Virus record (IMG/VR): IMGVR_UViG_3300009409_000047 | Location: 1-24,366 of that record | Reading direction: 5' to 3' (one strand) | Origin: a virus | Length of the DNA: 24,366 nucleotides | Shown here: in pieces, positions 14,753-23,211 of the stretch | How positions within the stretch are numbered: the first letter of the stretch is position 1 | How the letters are laid out: every line of letters begins with the position of its first letter | Position numbers and translations under genes: made by a program | Notes under the pieces: generated by a model | Seen by the model: the letters and a program-made list of their open reading frames with translations, nothing else | What the model was told of the DNA's origin: nothing | The model's database searches: none

Positions 14753-15328
14753 ATGTGTCATCCAGCAGCTTTTATAGCAATGTCTGTGGTACAAGCACAA
14801 CAGGCTCAACAAGCACAAGACGCACAAGTTGGTGCTGCTAATGCGGCAGCCCAAAAGAATGCAGAAATGCAGACTGAGGCATACCAAAATGATATGGCTT
14901 CAGCTTACTCAGAAGAAATAAACATAGAGAAAGAAGGATTCAAGAGTGCTGAAGATGCCGCTAGTGCTAAGTTGGATATGCTTGTTTTGGCACGAGAAGA
15001 TCAGTCTAGGTTACGAGCACAGAACTTTGAAACAATAGGTGGAGGTCAAACTGCTGATGCTATCATGGGTAATCTCAGGAGACACATCTCCAATAACGTA
15101 AGAGACTTAGAGGATAACTTTCAAAGAGGGGTGACATCAAGGAGACAAGAAAGGGGAGGAATTACCAGAGACAGAATCAGTAGACGACTACAATATAAGA
15201 GTTCTCTTCATAGTATGCCTACACAATCATATGCTTCTGGAGGTGCAAGGGCACTAAAAATGGGAGGAGCAGCTTTACAAGGTTACTCTGGGTACAAGAG
15301 TTATACTAAAGTAACAGAAGCATCATAA
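14753..15328 (+). CDS. internal virion protein B, T7 gp14-like
   Basis: A 191-residue product (T7 gp14: 196) starting MCHPAAFIAMSVVQAQQAQQAQ; T7 gp14 starts MCWAAAIPIAISGAQAISGQNAQ. The shared MC start, short hydrophobic segment and Ala/Gln-rich helix are typical. Further on, GGGQTADAIMGNLRRHISNNVRDLEDNFQRG matches the helical core, and the end is Gly/Tyr-rich. gp14 is ejected and lies in the host outer membrane at the start of the ejection channel. AGGGAG six bases upstream of the ATG, within the end of gp13, is a good ribosome site. Confidence 0.92.
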   Translation: MCHPAAFIAMSVVQAQQAQQAQDAQVGAANAAAQKNAEMQTEAYQNDMASAYSEEINIEKEGFKSAEDAASAKLDMLVLAREDQSRLRAQNFETIGGGQTADAIMGNLRRHISNNVRDLEDNFQRGVTSRRQERGGITRDRISRRLQYKSSLHSMPTQSYASGGARALKMGGAALQGYSGYKSYTKVTEAS

Positions 15329-15337
15329 GGAGATATA

Positions 15338-17089
15338 ATGGCTTCAAAAGCAGAATTACTAGCTTCAGCTAGAAAGAAAGGGCAAAAGCAGCAGATCTTT
15401 CGTAGAGGTAGAGGTACTACCACAAGTGTACGACAACCCGCTGTTAGAGCCGCTGGAAAAGATGCGAAAGCGGTGTCCGACTTTTTAGGTACAATGTTAA
15501 AGTTTGGGCCGGGGGTTTTAGATGCTCACAATAGAGAGACAAACGAAGAGAATAAGAAGATGGTTGCAAAGGGTGAAGCATCTTACAAGAACGCAACTCC
15601 TGCCCAGAGAAAACAGTTTAGGGATAATGTACGAAATGGGACTATATCAGGAGGAGAGAGTCCATACTTTAGGGAAGGATTAAAAAGATCACAAGCTGAT
15701 GCAGAAGCATTAGAGTATGGGAATTCAGTTATGCTTGCTTGGGAAAGTAGCGAAGCAAAGAATAGTCCAGATCCAGAAGCCTTTAACAACTTCTTAGATG
15801 AGTTTCAAAATAAGTCAGAAGGCCCACCCGGACAGAATCGCTCATGGAAAGAACGTATAGGTGATCTAGGTGACCATGTTGCTAATGAAGAGTTCTGGCC
15901 TAAAGCGGATGCAATTAAAAGACAACTAATGCAGACGCATTCACAGCACCAGAGAACGGAGTATAATAAGAAAGCACGGGATTTAAAACAAACTAGTGAA
16001 TACCTGAAACTTAATAGTGTAACTCCGGGGGTAGTAGCTGAACAAAAGGTGGATGAAAAAATATTAGATGATCTAGTTATCGGTCGTAGAAATATACTCA
16101 ATTCTAACATGAAAGTCCCTCGTATACCAAGAGATGCTGGTACAGAAACTAAGTTTATAAACAATTATGTACGAGGACTCGGCCCTAGAAGAGATAGAAG
16201 TAGACAAGAAGGGAAAAAAGAGTATGATAGGAAGGTGAGTAGTATATCAGCATCATTAGACCATTTAATTAAAGTTGAGGGAGGGGAAAAAGTATTTAGT
16301 TTAGCAGCATTTAAAAAAGAAGAAAAGGAAACACAGAGAGACTTAAAACTACTGGCGAAAAAAGATAGAGGATATGGAGTAAAAAGCACTAAGACTTCCT
16401 TTACCAAAGTTGTAAGTAGACCAGAGATACTACCACCTTCACCAACAGAATTTGCTGAAATAGAAGAGTTAAACTTAGCATCTCATCTACGAGGTGAACT
16501 TGCAAAGTCTGGGGTGTATTCACTTGCAACATCTAGTGCTAAAGTAGAATCTGATAAACATTTTGGAGCTAAAACTAAAGTATCGGAAAACTTAGGTATA
16601 GATACGTCTATAATGACGGCATTACATGGAGAACTTAAATCAAAACAACAAGTAGAAACAGAGGTAGCTGAAGCTAATAACGAACCAGAGTTGGAACCAG
16701 AAGGTGATAATGAGAACTCTGTAGAACAGCCCTCATTGAAACCAGAAGTAAAACCCGCTGTAGTTGCACAAATAACAAAAGCTGTTGAGGGGATTGAATC
16801 TAAAAGAAACCACTATGGTCTTGTTGCATACAAAACAGAAGATGAAGCACAAAGAATGGTGGAGAAAATTAGGGACGGAATTGTTGGAGACAAAACTGGT
16901 ACTTGGGAATTCGCAATTATTAAAGTGGGAGACATATATCAAATACAAACTCAGGGAGGTGCTACTATAACAGATGAGCAAAACAAAACTTTCTTTAATA
17001 AACTAGCTTCTGAGTACCCCGGACAAATGGGTAATTTAAGTGCTAAACCTAAAGATAAAGATTACGTACAGATAATAAAAGGACAATAA
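15338..17089 (+). CDS. internal virion protein in gp15 position, first of two
   Basis: A 583-residue, very charged protein. Its N-terminus (ELLASARKKGQKQQIFRRGRG, VRQPAVRAA) and the segment NATPAQRKQFRDNVRNGTISGGESPYFREGLKR parallel the beginning of T7 gp15 (RKLTPEQRREALNNGTLLYQDDPYAMEALRVK). The middle is helical and basic; about residues 445-480 form an acidic Pro/Glu linker, and the last 95 residues form a separate small domain with HYGLVAYKTEDEAQRMVEKI and WEFAIIKVGDIYQIQTQGG, perhaps SPOR-like. In T7, gp15 builds the periplasmic tunnel for DNA. The ribosome site AAGGAG lies just before the ATG. The following gene starts immediately after the stop and in the same frame. Confidence 0.82.
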   Translation: MASKAELLASARKKGQKQQIFRRGRGTTTSVRQPAVRAAGKDAKAVSDFLGTMLKFGPGVLDAHNRETNEENKKMVAKGEASYKNATPAQRKQFRDNVRNGTISGGESPYFREGLKRSQADAEALEYGNSVMLAWESSEAKNSPDPEAFNNFLDEFQNKSEGPPGQNRSWKERIGDLGDHVANEEFWPKADAIKRQLMQTHSQHQRTEYNKKARDLKQTSEYLKLNSVTPGVVAEQKVDEKILDDLVIGRRNILNSNMKVPRIPRDAGTETKFINNYVRGLGPRRDRSRQEGKKEYDRKVSSISASLDHLIKVEGGEKVFSLAAFKKEEKETQRDLKLLAKKDRGYGVKSTKTSFTKVVSRPEILPPSPTEFAEIEELNLASHLRGELAKSGVYSLATSSAKVESDKHFGAKTKVSENLGIDTSIMTALHGELKSKQQVETEVAEANNEPELEPEGDNENSVEQPSLKPEVKPAVVAQITKAVEGIESKRNHYGLVAYKTEDEAQRMVEKIRDGIVGDKTGTWEFAIIKVGDIYQIQTQGGATITDEQNKTFFNKLASEYPGQMGNLSAKPKDKDYVQIIKGQ

Positions 17090-19273
17090 ATGGAACCAAG
17101 ATCATTACAATGGGAACAAGCTAGTTTAGATGCAGAAACTAAACCTAAAAAGAAACACCCACTTGGTAAACCAGAGTTTGCCGATCTATCACAAAAACTT
17201 AATAACAGACGGATAGCCGGAAACACTTTAACAAACTTTATTGATGACATTAACACTAGTAATGAGGAGTCTATTGATGAAGGACATGCCCCCTCTTGGG
17301 TACTTGAGAAGTCTGCTAGAAACTTTTCTAATAAAGCATTGGAAACTGGAAATAAGAACTGGCTAGACATGATTGGTGAGATAGAGACATACGGGGGAGG
17401 TAACTATTCTCTTACACAGAAGGGACGAAAGATCATTCGGGACACAATAACTCTAATAGATAGTGCATCAAATAAAAGAGATAGTGATGAGTACACAAAG
17501 AGACAGAGAGTACACACAGAAAAGAAACAGTGGTTTACAACTGTATTGAGTAAAGCCTTTAATATAGAGGATGAAGATAAAAGAAAAGAAACGCTAGAGG
17601 AGTACAAAAAGACCGCCTTTGATATGGGGTTATCAGATGTATATCAAAGTGTTTATAATAACTACGAGCTAATTACTAAAAGAGAAGGGGAACCGAAGGT
17701 ATTAGATGATGATACGTTAATAGACAAAATTCAGGGGTGGATTAATGTACCCGGTCACTTTACTGACTATGACACAATGAGTGCAGGAGTTACCACATAC
17801 TTAGCAGAAAATGGTTATAAGATAGCAGAAACTCAGCAGAGTAAAATAGATAAAGTACTTAAAGCCTACACTCCACTAGAGGGTATTAATGAGTACAAGG
17901 ATTTAGATAAGTCGATAGGCGAGTTTGGAGAAAAGTTTGTTAAAGAGTTAAGTGTTGACACTAAGTATGTACCAGAAGAAGTACAAACAGAAGTATCAAA
18001 TCAGAGAACTGCTTTAATTAAAAAATGGAGAGAGATACTTAATGACCACAGGAAGATAGTTAAGGATGATCCAAAGAATACAACAAAACAGTTTGTACCT
18101 TATGGTTTATGGGATGCAGACCAGAAGACAAAACTTTACGATGACCTAGTTAGTGCGAGGACTGAGTATTTTGAAAATGCGAGGAAAGCGATTGAAGGGG
18201 TATATGACAAGAACACACCCACAAAAAATGATCCAACTAAGAATGCTGAGTTTGATAAGAAATACACAGAACATAACGCACTTGTGTACAAACAAAAAGT
18301 AGGTACCTTAGATGAAGGTGAAAAAAATAAATTAAAAACCTTAGAGACAGAGATAGAACATAGGTGGCCTAAGAAATGGAAAGAATATGATGATGCTGTA
18401 AGAGCTTTAGAGAAGACACACAGAGATGTAGTTAGTTTTGCAGAGGGTGCTGATACAGAACATACAACATCAATAAGAGGTATCCTTGCGAAAAACGCAT
18501 TTGAAGACCCTAAGTATATTCAAATGGAACTCAATAAATATTATGATAAAGAACAGGTAGCACCAGATGAAGCTGCTAAAGCAGAGGTAGACTTATTTAA
18601 GACAGGGGTAGTTAAGGTAGAAGATATACCGACAACTAAAGACTCTCTTAAGATGTTCGACAATCTTATTGCAAATATATTTCCGGGGTATAAAGAAGGA
18701 TTATTAAATTTATCTTCTTTAGATATGCATAAGGGAGTTTCTAATGTACCAATGGAAGCTCTTTATATAATAAGAGATAAGGTAGATGAAATTAAAACAA
18801 GAATTAAGGATACACTTAAAAAGAAGATTAAAGAGGAATATAAGGTACCCTATGGTTTATGGTCTGACGAAAATAAGACAGACTTCAATAGAAAAATGAA
18901 TGCGGAAATAAGAAAAGACTTTCTAAATTGGGATAAAGAAGGTGACAAAGCAGAACTCATTACTCAACTCAAGGGGTTAGCACCAGATGATCCAGATGCG
19001 GAAACTAATAAAGTAGCACAAATAAAAAAGAGAACGGGTTTAATTAAAAACGCATTTCCAAATTTCAGAAGTAAGGACGTAAGTAAAGAAGAGATCGGTA
19101 GAGAAATTGCTACAATAATTACAGGTACAACAGAACATGGTGAGTTAAGAGAAATGTTTATAAGACTTGAACCTACAATGCATCCTAATAATTATCCTAG
19201 AACACCTCAAGGATTAAAAAGAAGTATATTAGAGTTTATAGCTGCATACTACGAACTAATACAAACAAGGTAA
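17090..19273 (+). CDS. internal virion protein in gp15 position, second of two
   Basis: A 727-residue highly charged, helix-rich soluble protein with no signal or membrane segment. Length and place match T7 gp15 (747), but the gp15 N-terminal signature is in the preceding gene. A short duplicated element is visible: VPYGLW at 336-341 followed by DADQKT, and VPYGLW at 586-591 followed by SDENKT, each preceded by a basic helix and followed by a charged helix. The start at 17090 directly follows the TAA of the previous gene and has AAAAGGA six bases upstream, so separate initiation is plausible. It is probably part of the ejection machinery, by position; I know of no enzymatic motif in it. Confidence 0.78.
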   Translation: MEPRSLQWEQASLDAETKPKKKHPLGKPEFADLSQKLNNRRIAGNTLTNFIDDINTSNEESIDEGHAPSWVLEKSARNFSNKALETGNKNWLDMIGEIETYGGGNYSLTQKGRKIIRDTITLIDSASNKRDSDEYTKRQRVHTEKKQWFTTVLSKAFNIEDEDKRKETLEEYKKTAFDMGLSDVYQSVYNNYELITKREGEPKVLDDDTLIDKIQGWINVPGHFTDYDTMSAGVTTYLAENGYKIAETQQSKIDKVLKAYTPLEGINEYKDLDKSIGEFGEKFVKELSVDTKYVPEEVQTEVSNQRTALIKKWREILNDHRKIVKDDPKNTTKQFVPYGLWDADQKTKLYDDLVSARTEYFENARKAIEGVYDKNTPTKNDPTKNAEFDKKYTEHNALVYKQKVGTLDEGEKNKLKTLETEIEHRWPKKWKEYDDAVRALEKTHRDVVSFAEGADTEHTTSIRGILAKNAFEDPKYIQMELNKYYDKEQVAPDEAAKAEVDLFKTGVVKVEDIPTTKDSLKMFDNLIANIFPGYKEGLLNLSSLDMHKGVSNVPMEALYIIRDKVDEIKTRIKDTLKKKIKEEYKVPYGLWSDENKTDFNRKMNAEIRKDFLNWDKEGDKAELITQLKGLAPDDPDAETNKVAQIKKRTGLIKNAFPNFRSKDVSKEEIGREIATIITGTTEHGELREMFIRLEPTMHPNNYPRTPQGLKRSILEFIAAYYELIQTR
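18095..18862 (+). repeat. internal VPYGLW duplication in the second gp15-position protein
   Basis: Two coding segments 750 bases apart share GTACCYTATGGTTTATGG (18095-18112 and 18845-18862; the only difference is one third-position base). The encoded VPYGLW hexapeptides lie 250 residues apart and are followed by similar charged residues ending in KT. This supports an old duplication of a helical module inside the protein. Confidence 0.7.
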
Positions 19274-19280
19274 GGAATTT

Positions 19281-22200
19281 ATGGCTGAACAAAAAAAGTG
19301 GGATTGGTTGAAAGATATAAAAGAACAATTATCTAAACCAAAACCATCAGAGGGAGTAGATGTAGAAAGTCCTCAGTATAAAACTTATGTAGAGCAAGAA
19401 CCCTATGAATCCCCCAGTGAATTAGGTAAACCTTGGGGTCAACAGGATTTAGAAGGTGTAATAGTCGAACCATCTTTAGGAACCGCTCTTAAAAACAAAG
19501 GAGAAGAGATTGTTGAATGGGGTAAGCAGGGTGTGAGTGGTCTATTTGAAGGAGAAACTAAAACAGGTGATCTACTTGAGGACAAACCTAGTTACATGAC
19601 AGACACTATAGTACGTGGGGTAGGCTCCGGTATGCTAACTGGTATAAAGAATACAGGAGAGTTCTTTGGTTTAAATACAATATATGAAGAGGGAAGTAAA
19701 GCACTTGATTACATAGGATTAGATCATAATGTAGTCTTTAACTTACCGGGAATAAAGGGTTATGATGAAACTAAAGATATGGTATTCTTATCATCAGATG
19801 GATACCTAGAAGATAAGATTGAAAAAGGAGAAGCCTCACACCTTCCTGAATACCCTGAACCTGAGTATTCAATTAATAAAGTATTAAAACCCCTTTCAAG
19901 ATACTTAAGTGGGTTCCTTATGGCAAGAGCAGTTCTTCCTGCTCAGTTTGATCCAAAGGGATTTGGTAGAGATATACTAGGTACTGTGGCAACATTCAAA
20001 CCACACGAACCGAGACTCTCAGACTCATTAGAAGAGTTTATCGAAGACACCCCAATACCACTACTTGAAGGTGTAGTTACTTATTTGAAGTCTGATCCTA
20101 ATGACTCAGAGGCAGAGGGCTATTTAAAAATGATTATTGAAGGGAGTGGCATTGGTAAACTTGGGGATGCAATGGTTGGACTGACCATGAAGATTTACAA
20201 GAATGCAAAAACATATTATAGTGGAGTGAATGGAGGACTATCTCCGGGGCAACTAGATAAAATCTCAGCGGTTGGAGCATCCGATATAAAAGAATACATG
20301 GATGGTATTCCAAAAACACAAGAAAATCTTAAGGCTTTAAAGAAACTAAAGAAATTACTGAGAAAGAAACAAACGATGGAGTTAACTGAAACTCCTAAAG
20401 GTTCTCCTAAGAAAGAAACAAAAGCACATAGAGAGAAGATGACTCCGGAAGAGGAGCTAGTATTAAAAGCTATAGCCCTTGGCGATTCAGATGTTGAAGT
20501 TGGTATCCTTGCAATGCTGTCTGGAAAACTAAAAGAAGATAAGAGGATACTTAATATTGGAGCCTCAAAAGAAATTGGATGGGAACAGGTAATAAGTGCT
20601 ATCGCTGCTATATACAAGCGGAGACAGTACTTTAGAGCAGGTAAACGTAAATCCAAAACTGGAATAATTGAGCGAGAAAGACAACCAATTACTCAACAAA
20701 AGGGTGAGGATATTTATGAGGATTTAACTGAGTTTGAGGTGGCGGCATCTATACGAGGAGAGTCGGCTAATAAACTTAAGAAAGCAATGCTTAAAAAGTA
20801 TGCAGATGTGAAGGATGCAGGTGCACATATGTTTGCATACAGGGTTGTGTTAAGAGACCTTTCATTAGATTTATCTCAGAACATAAGTAATAACTTAGAT
20901 AAACTCCATGATCCAACAGTACTGTTTGCACTACAGAACGATTTTCAGGAAATATCTAATCTTTACTTTTACTACGGAAACATTAGAGGAGAACTTGCTA
21001 GGTCTGTATCTAGTATGAGAATAGATGTTCCCCCTAAATGGTTGACTGCTGATGGATCACTTAGAAAGAATCTAACTACACAGGAAGAAGGATTAAGAAA
21101 TGCCTTTATCTCTGCACAGATGAACAAAAATAACTGGAATCCAGAGATGGTTCAAATGATTGGCGACATCATGAGACAAACTGGAGATCCACTAAAAGCT
21201 ATCTCATTAATAGATAGAGGTGTAAAAGCTGTGAGAGAAGGAGGATGGACTGCTTTTATGGAAGTGTACAGAAACATTATCCTTGGTTCAACAACAGTAT
21301 TTGAGACTGCTATAGTATCAGGATTTGTAGAGACCTTCTATCCTATGGCAAGAGACATGATTGGTAGTACTGTAAGAGGTGGTGTCCGCACACTAATGGG
21401 TAAACCAGCAGAAATGGATGCCTTTCTTGAGTCTGCACATCGTGCTAGAGGGACTATGCTTCTCTTTCCTAGAGCCGCAAAGAATGCTTTATACTCTTTA
21501 ATGCATGAGAAGAATGTATTAGACCCATTAAGATCTATAGTAGATGAGACAAATAAACAAATGGTTCCACAATTTGCCATTGCCGCTAATCCTAATGCTT
21601 CTGGTGCACTAGCTAACACACTTAATCTAACAGGACAAGCTGTTCGACTCACTACTAGAGGTATTGGATCAATAGATGAGTACATTAAGCAGACTAATTA
21701 TGGTGCATATGCTTATGGCAAAGTAATGATGAAAATGCCTGATTCAATTAAACAAGCTCCAAAGGATGTACGAAAAGCATGGGCTAAAAAAGAGATGGCA
21801 GAATATTATGACTCATTAGGAAGAGCAACAAATACAGAAGGATTAGAATTCGCAAGAAGGATAGTATTTCAGGAGGATTTAGTACCTAAAAGTTTAAGTT
21901 ACGATTTACAAGCGTTTGTTAAAAACCACCCTCCGGCTGAAGCGTTTGTACCCATTATGAGAACACCTGCAAATGTGGTCAAGAGGATCACAGAGCGTAC
22001 AGTTGGGATGTCCGCTATGAGATCAGAGGTGAGGAGAAAATGGACAGGTACTCCTGAAGAACAAGCGGAAGTACTTGGTGATGTCATAATATCTACTACC
22101 TTACTTGGAGGAACAGCAGCATTAATCACTTCAGGACGACTAACTGGAGCAGGGCCAACTGATCCTAGACTACGTGAGTTATGGGACGCTGCAAAATATG

Positions 22201-23162
22201 AGCCGTACTCTATTAGAGTAGGAGATAAATGGGTTCCTTATGATCGTCTTGCTCCCTTCTCAGGGCCAGTTATGATGGTCGCTAATGTGTATGAGAATGC
22301 ATGGAAATACAATAATAATAAAGAAGAGATTGGTAATCGTATGTTACTAGGTCTAATGAAATCACTTGGAGATATGCACTTTGTTAGTAATTTCTATAAC
22401 TTCTTTAAAAGTGTGGAAGAAGCAGGACGAACAGGAGAGATTTCAGAAGCACTAGTGGAGAAACCGATTGGTAGGAACATGAGATTGCCTAAGATAATAG
22501 CTCAAGGATTCCACGCATATCATGGTCACGATGACTTCAAGGAAATCGCAAACTTGACAGAACAATGGGATGTTGATATAGCTAACATAACAGGTAACTG
22601 GGAAAATCTGGGTGGAGAGAAGTGGAACTGGATTACTGGAGAGAAGATAGATAGAGATATGTCCTACTGGTCAGGATACGCATGGACTGACTATGAGGAA
22701 CATGATCCTGTTATACAAGAGTTAATACGAATGGGGTTTCACGTTAATGCCCCTCAAAGAATCCGGAGTGAACTAGGTATCCAACTATCACCTGAACAAT
22801 TCTCTGACTATAAGTTTCTAATTGGTAATGAACCAATATATCCGCATCCAGAAACAGGTGAGAGGATGAAGATGATTGATACCCTACGTATACTAATGGG
22901 ATCAGAGAAGTATGCTTATGATGATACTAGAGTATACCCAGATAACCCCGGTAAACCTAACTGGAGACATGAGAAAGCCTCTAAGATAGTTAGAAAACAT
23001 AAAGATGTAGCGTGGGAGATGTTATTGAAGAAGTACCCTAAACTAAAAGCAGCAGTAGATGCGAGAACTGAGGGGTTACTTAAATACCGAAATGCTAATG
23101 GTGATGAAGCAATGCCACTTTTTAAGAAACTTGAACAAGAAGGGTATGGTACAGCTTACTAA
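19281..23162 (+). CDS. large internal virion protein, T7 gp16-like
   Basis: A 1293-residue product, close to T7 gp16 (1318), last gene before the fibre as in T7. The N-terminal 300 residues are charged and unrecognised; a very basic stretch (KKLKKLLRKKQ) lies near 354. The C-terminal half is the conserved part: RNIILGSTTVFETAIVSGFV near 665, HPPAEAFVPIMRTPANVVKRITERT near 885, a hydrophobic stretch IISTTLLGGTAALIT near 937, then GAGPTDPRLRELW and PYSIRVGDKWVPYDRLAPFSGP, a segment shared by large internal proteins of many podoviruses. In T7 the N-terminus carries a lytic transglycosylase that opens peptidoglycan; I see no such motif here. TAAGGA three bases before the ATG region is the ribosome site. 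Confidence 0.88.
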   Translation: MAEQKKWDWLKDIKEQLSKPKPSEGVDVESPQYKTYVEQEPYESPSELGKPWGQQDLEGVIVEPSLGTALKNKGEEIVEWGKQGVSGLFEGETKTGDLLEDKPSYMTDTIVRGVGSGMLTGIKNTGEFFGLNTIYEEGSKALDYIGLDHNVVFNLPGIKGYDETKDMVFLSSDGYLEDKIEKGEASHLPEYPEPEYSINKVLKPLSRYLSGFLMARAVLPAQFDPKGFGRDILGTVATFKPHEPRLSDSLEEFIEDTPIPLLEGVVTYLKSDPNDSEAEGYLKMIIEGSGIGKLGDAMVGLTMKIYKNAKTYYSGVNGGLSPGQLDKISAVGASDIKEYMDGIPKTQENLKALKKLKKLLRKKQTMELTETPKGSPKKETKAHREKMTPEEELVLKAIALGDSDVEVGILAMLSGKLKEDKRILNIGASKEIGWEQVISAIAAIYKRRQYFRAGKRKSKTGIIERERQPITQQKGEDIYEDLTEFEVAASIRGESANKLKKAMLKKYADVKDAGAHMFAYRVVLRDLSLDLSQNISNNLDKLHDPTVLFALQNDFQEISNLYFYYGNIRGELARSVSSMRIDVPPKWLTADGSLRKNLTTQEEGLRNAFISAQMNKNNWNPEMVQMIGDIMRQTGDPLKAISLIDRGVKAVREGGWTAFMEVYRNIILGSTTVFETAIVSGFVETFYPMARDMIGSTVRGGVRTLMGKPAEMDAFLESAHRARGTMLLFPRAAKNALYSLMHEKNVLDPLRSIVDETNKQMVPQFAIAANPNASGALANTLNLTGQAVRLTTRGIGSIDEYIKQTNYGAYAYGKVMMKMPDSIKQAPKDVRKAWAKKEMAEYYDSLGRATNTEGLEFARRIVFQEDLVPKSLSYDLQAFVKNHPPAEAFVPIMRTPANVVKRITERTVGMSAMRSEVRRKWTGTPEEQAEVLGDVIISTTLLGGTAALITSGRLTGAGPTDPRLRELWDAAKYEPYSIRVGDKWVPYDRLAPFSGPVMMVANVYENAWKYNNNKEEIGNRMLLGLMKSLGDMHFVSNFYNFFKSVEEAGRTGEISEALVEKPIGRNMRLPKIIAQGFHAYHGHDDFKEIANLTEQWDVDIANITGNWENLGGEKWNWITGEKIDRDMSYWSGYAWTDYEEHDPVIQELIRMGFHVNAPQRIRSELGIQLSPEQFSDYKFLIGNEPIYPHPETGERMKMIDTLRILMGSEKYAYDDTRVYPDNPGKPNWRHEKASKIVRKHKDVAWEMLLKKYPKLKAAVDARTEGLLKYRNANGDEAMPLFKKLEQEGYGTAY

Positions 23163-23172
23163 AAGTAATATA

Positions 23173-23186
23173 TGGACATTTACGGA
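23173..23186 (+). promoter_or_regulatory. candidate phage promoter motif TGGACATTTAYGGA, copy 2
   Basis: TGGACATTTACGGA in the 49-base gap before the fibre gene matches 13 of 14 bases of the string at 3417-3430. T7 has phi17 here. The gap also holds a ten-codon open frame (23172-23204) that I do not count as a gene. No clear ribosome site precedes the fibre ATG at 23212. Confidence 0.25.
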
Positions 23187-23211
23187 TTAAACTTAATAAA
23201 ATAGAACTGAT

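Noticed and set aside
15805-16164. Antisense frame of 119 residues inside the first gp15-position gene
   Set aside because: The sense frame is intact and gp15-like; the antisense product has no recognisable features or ribosome site, and no + strand gap supports an opposing gene.
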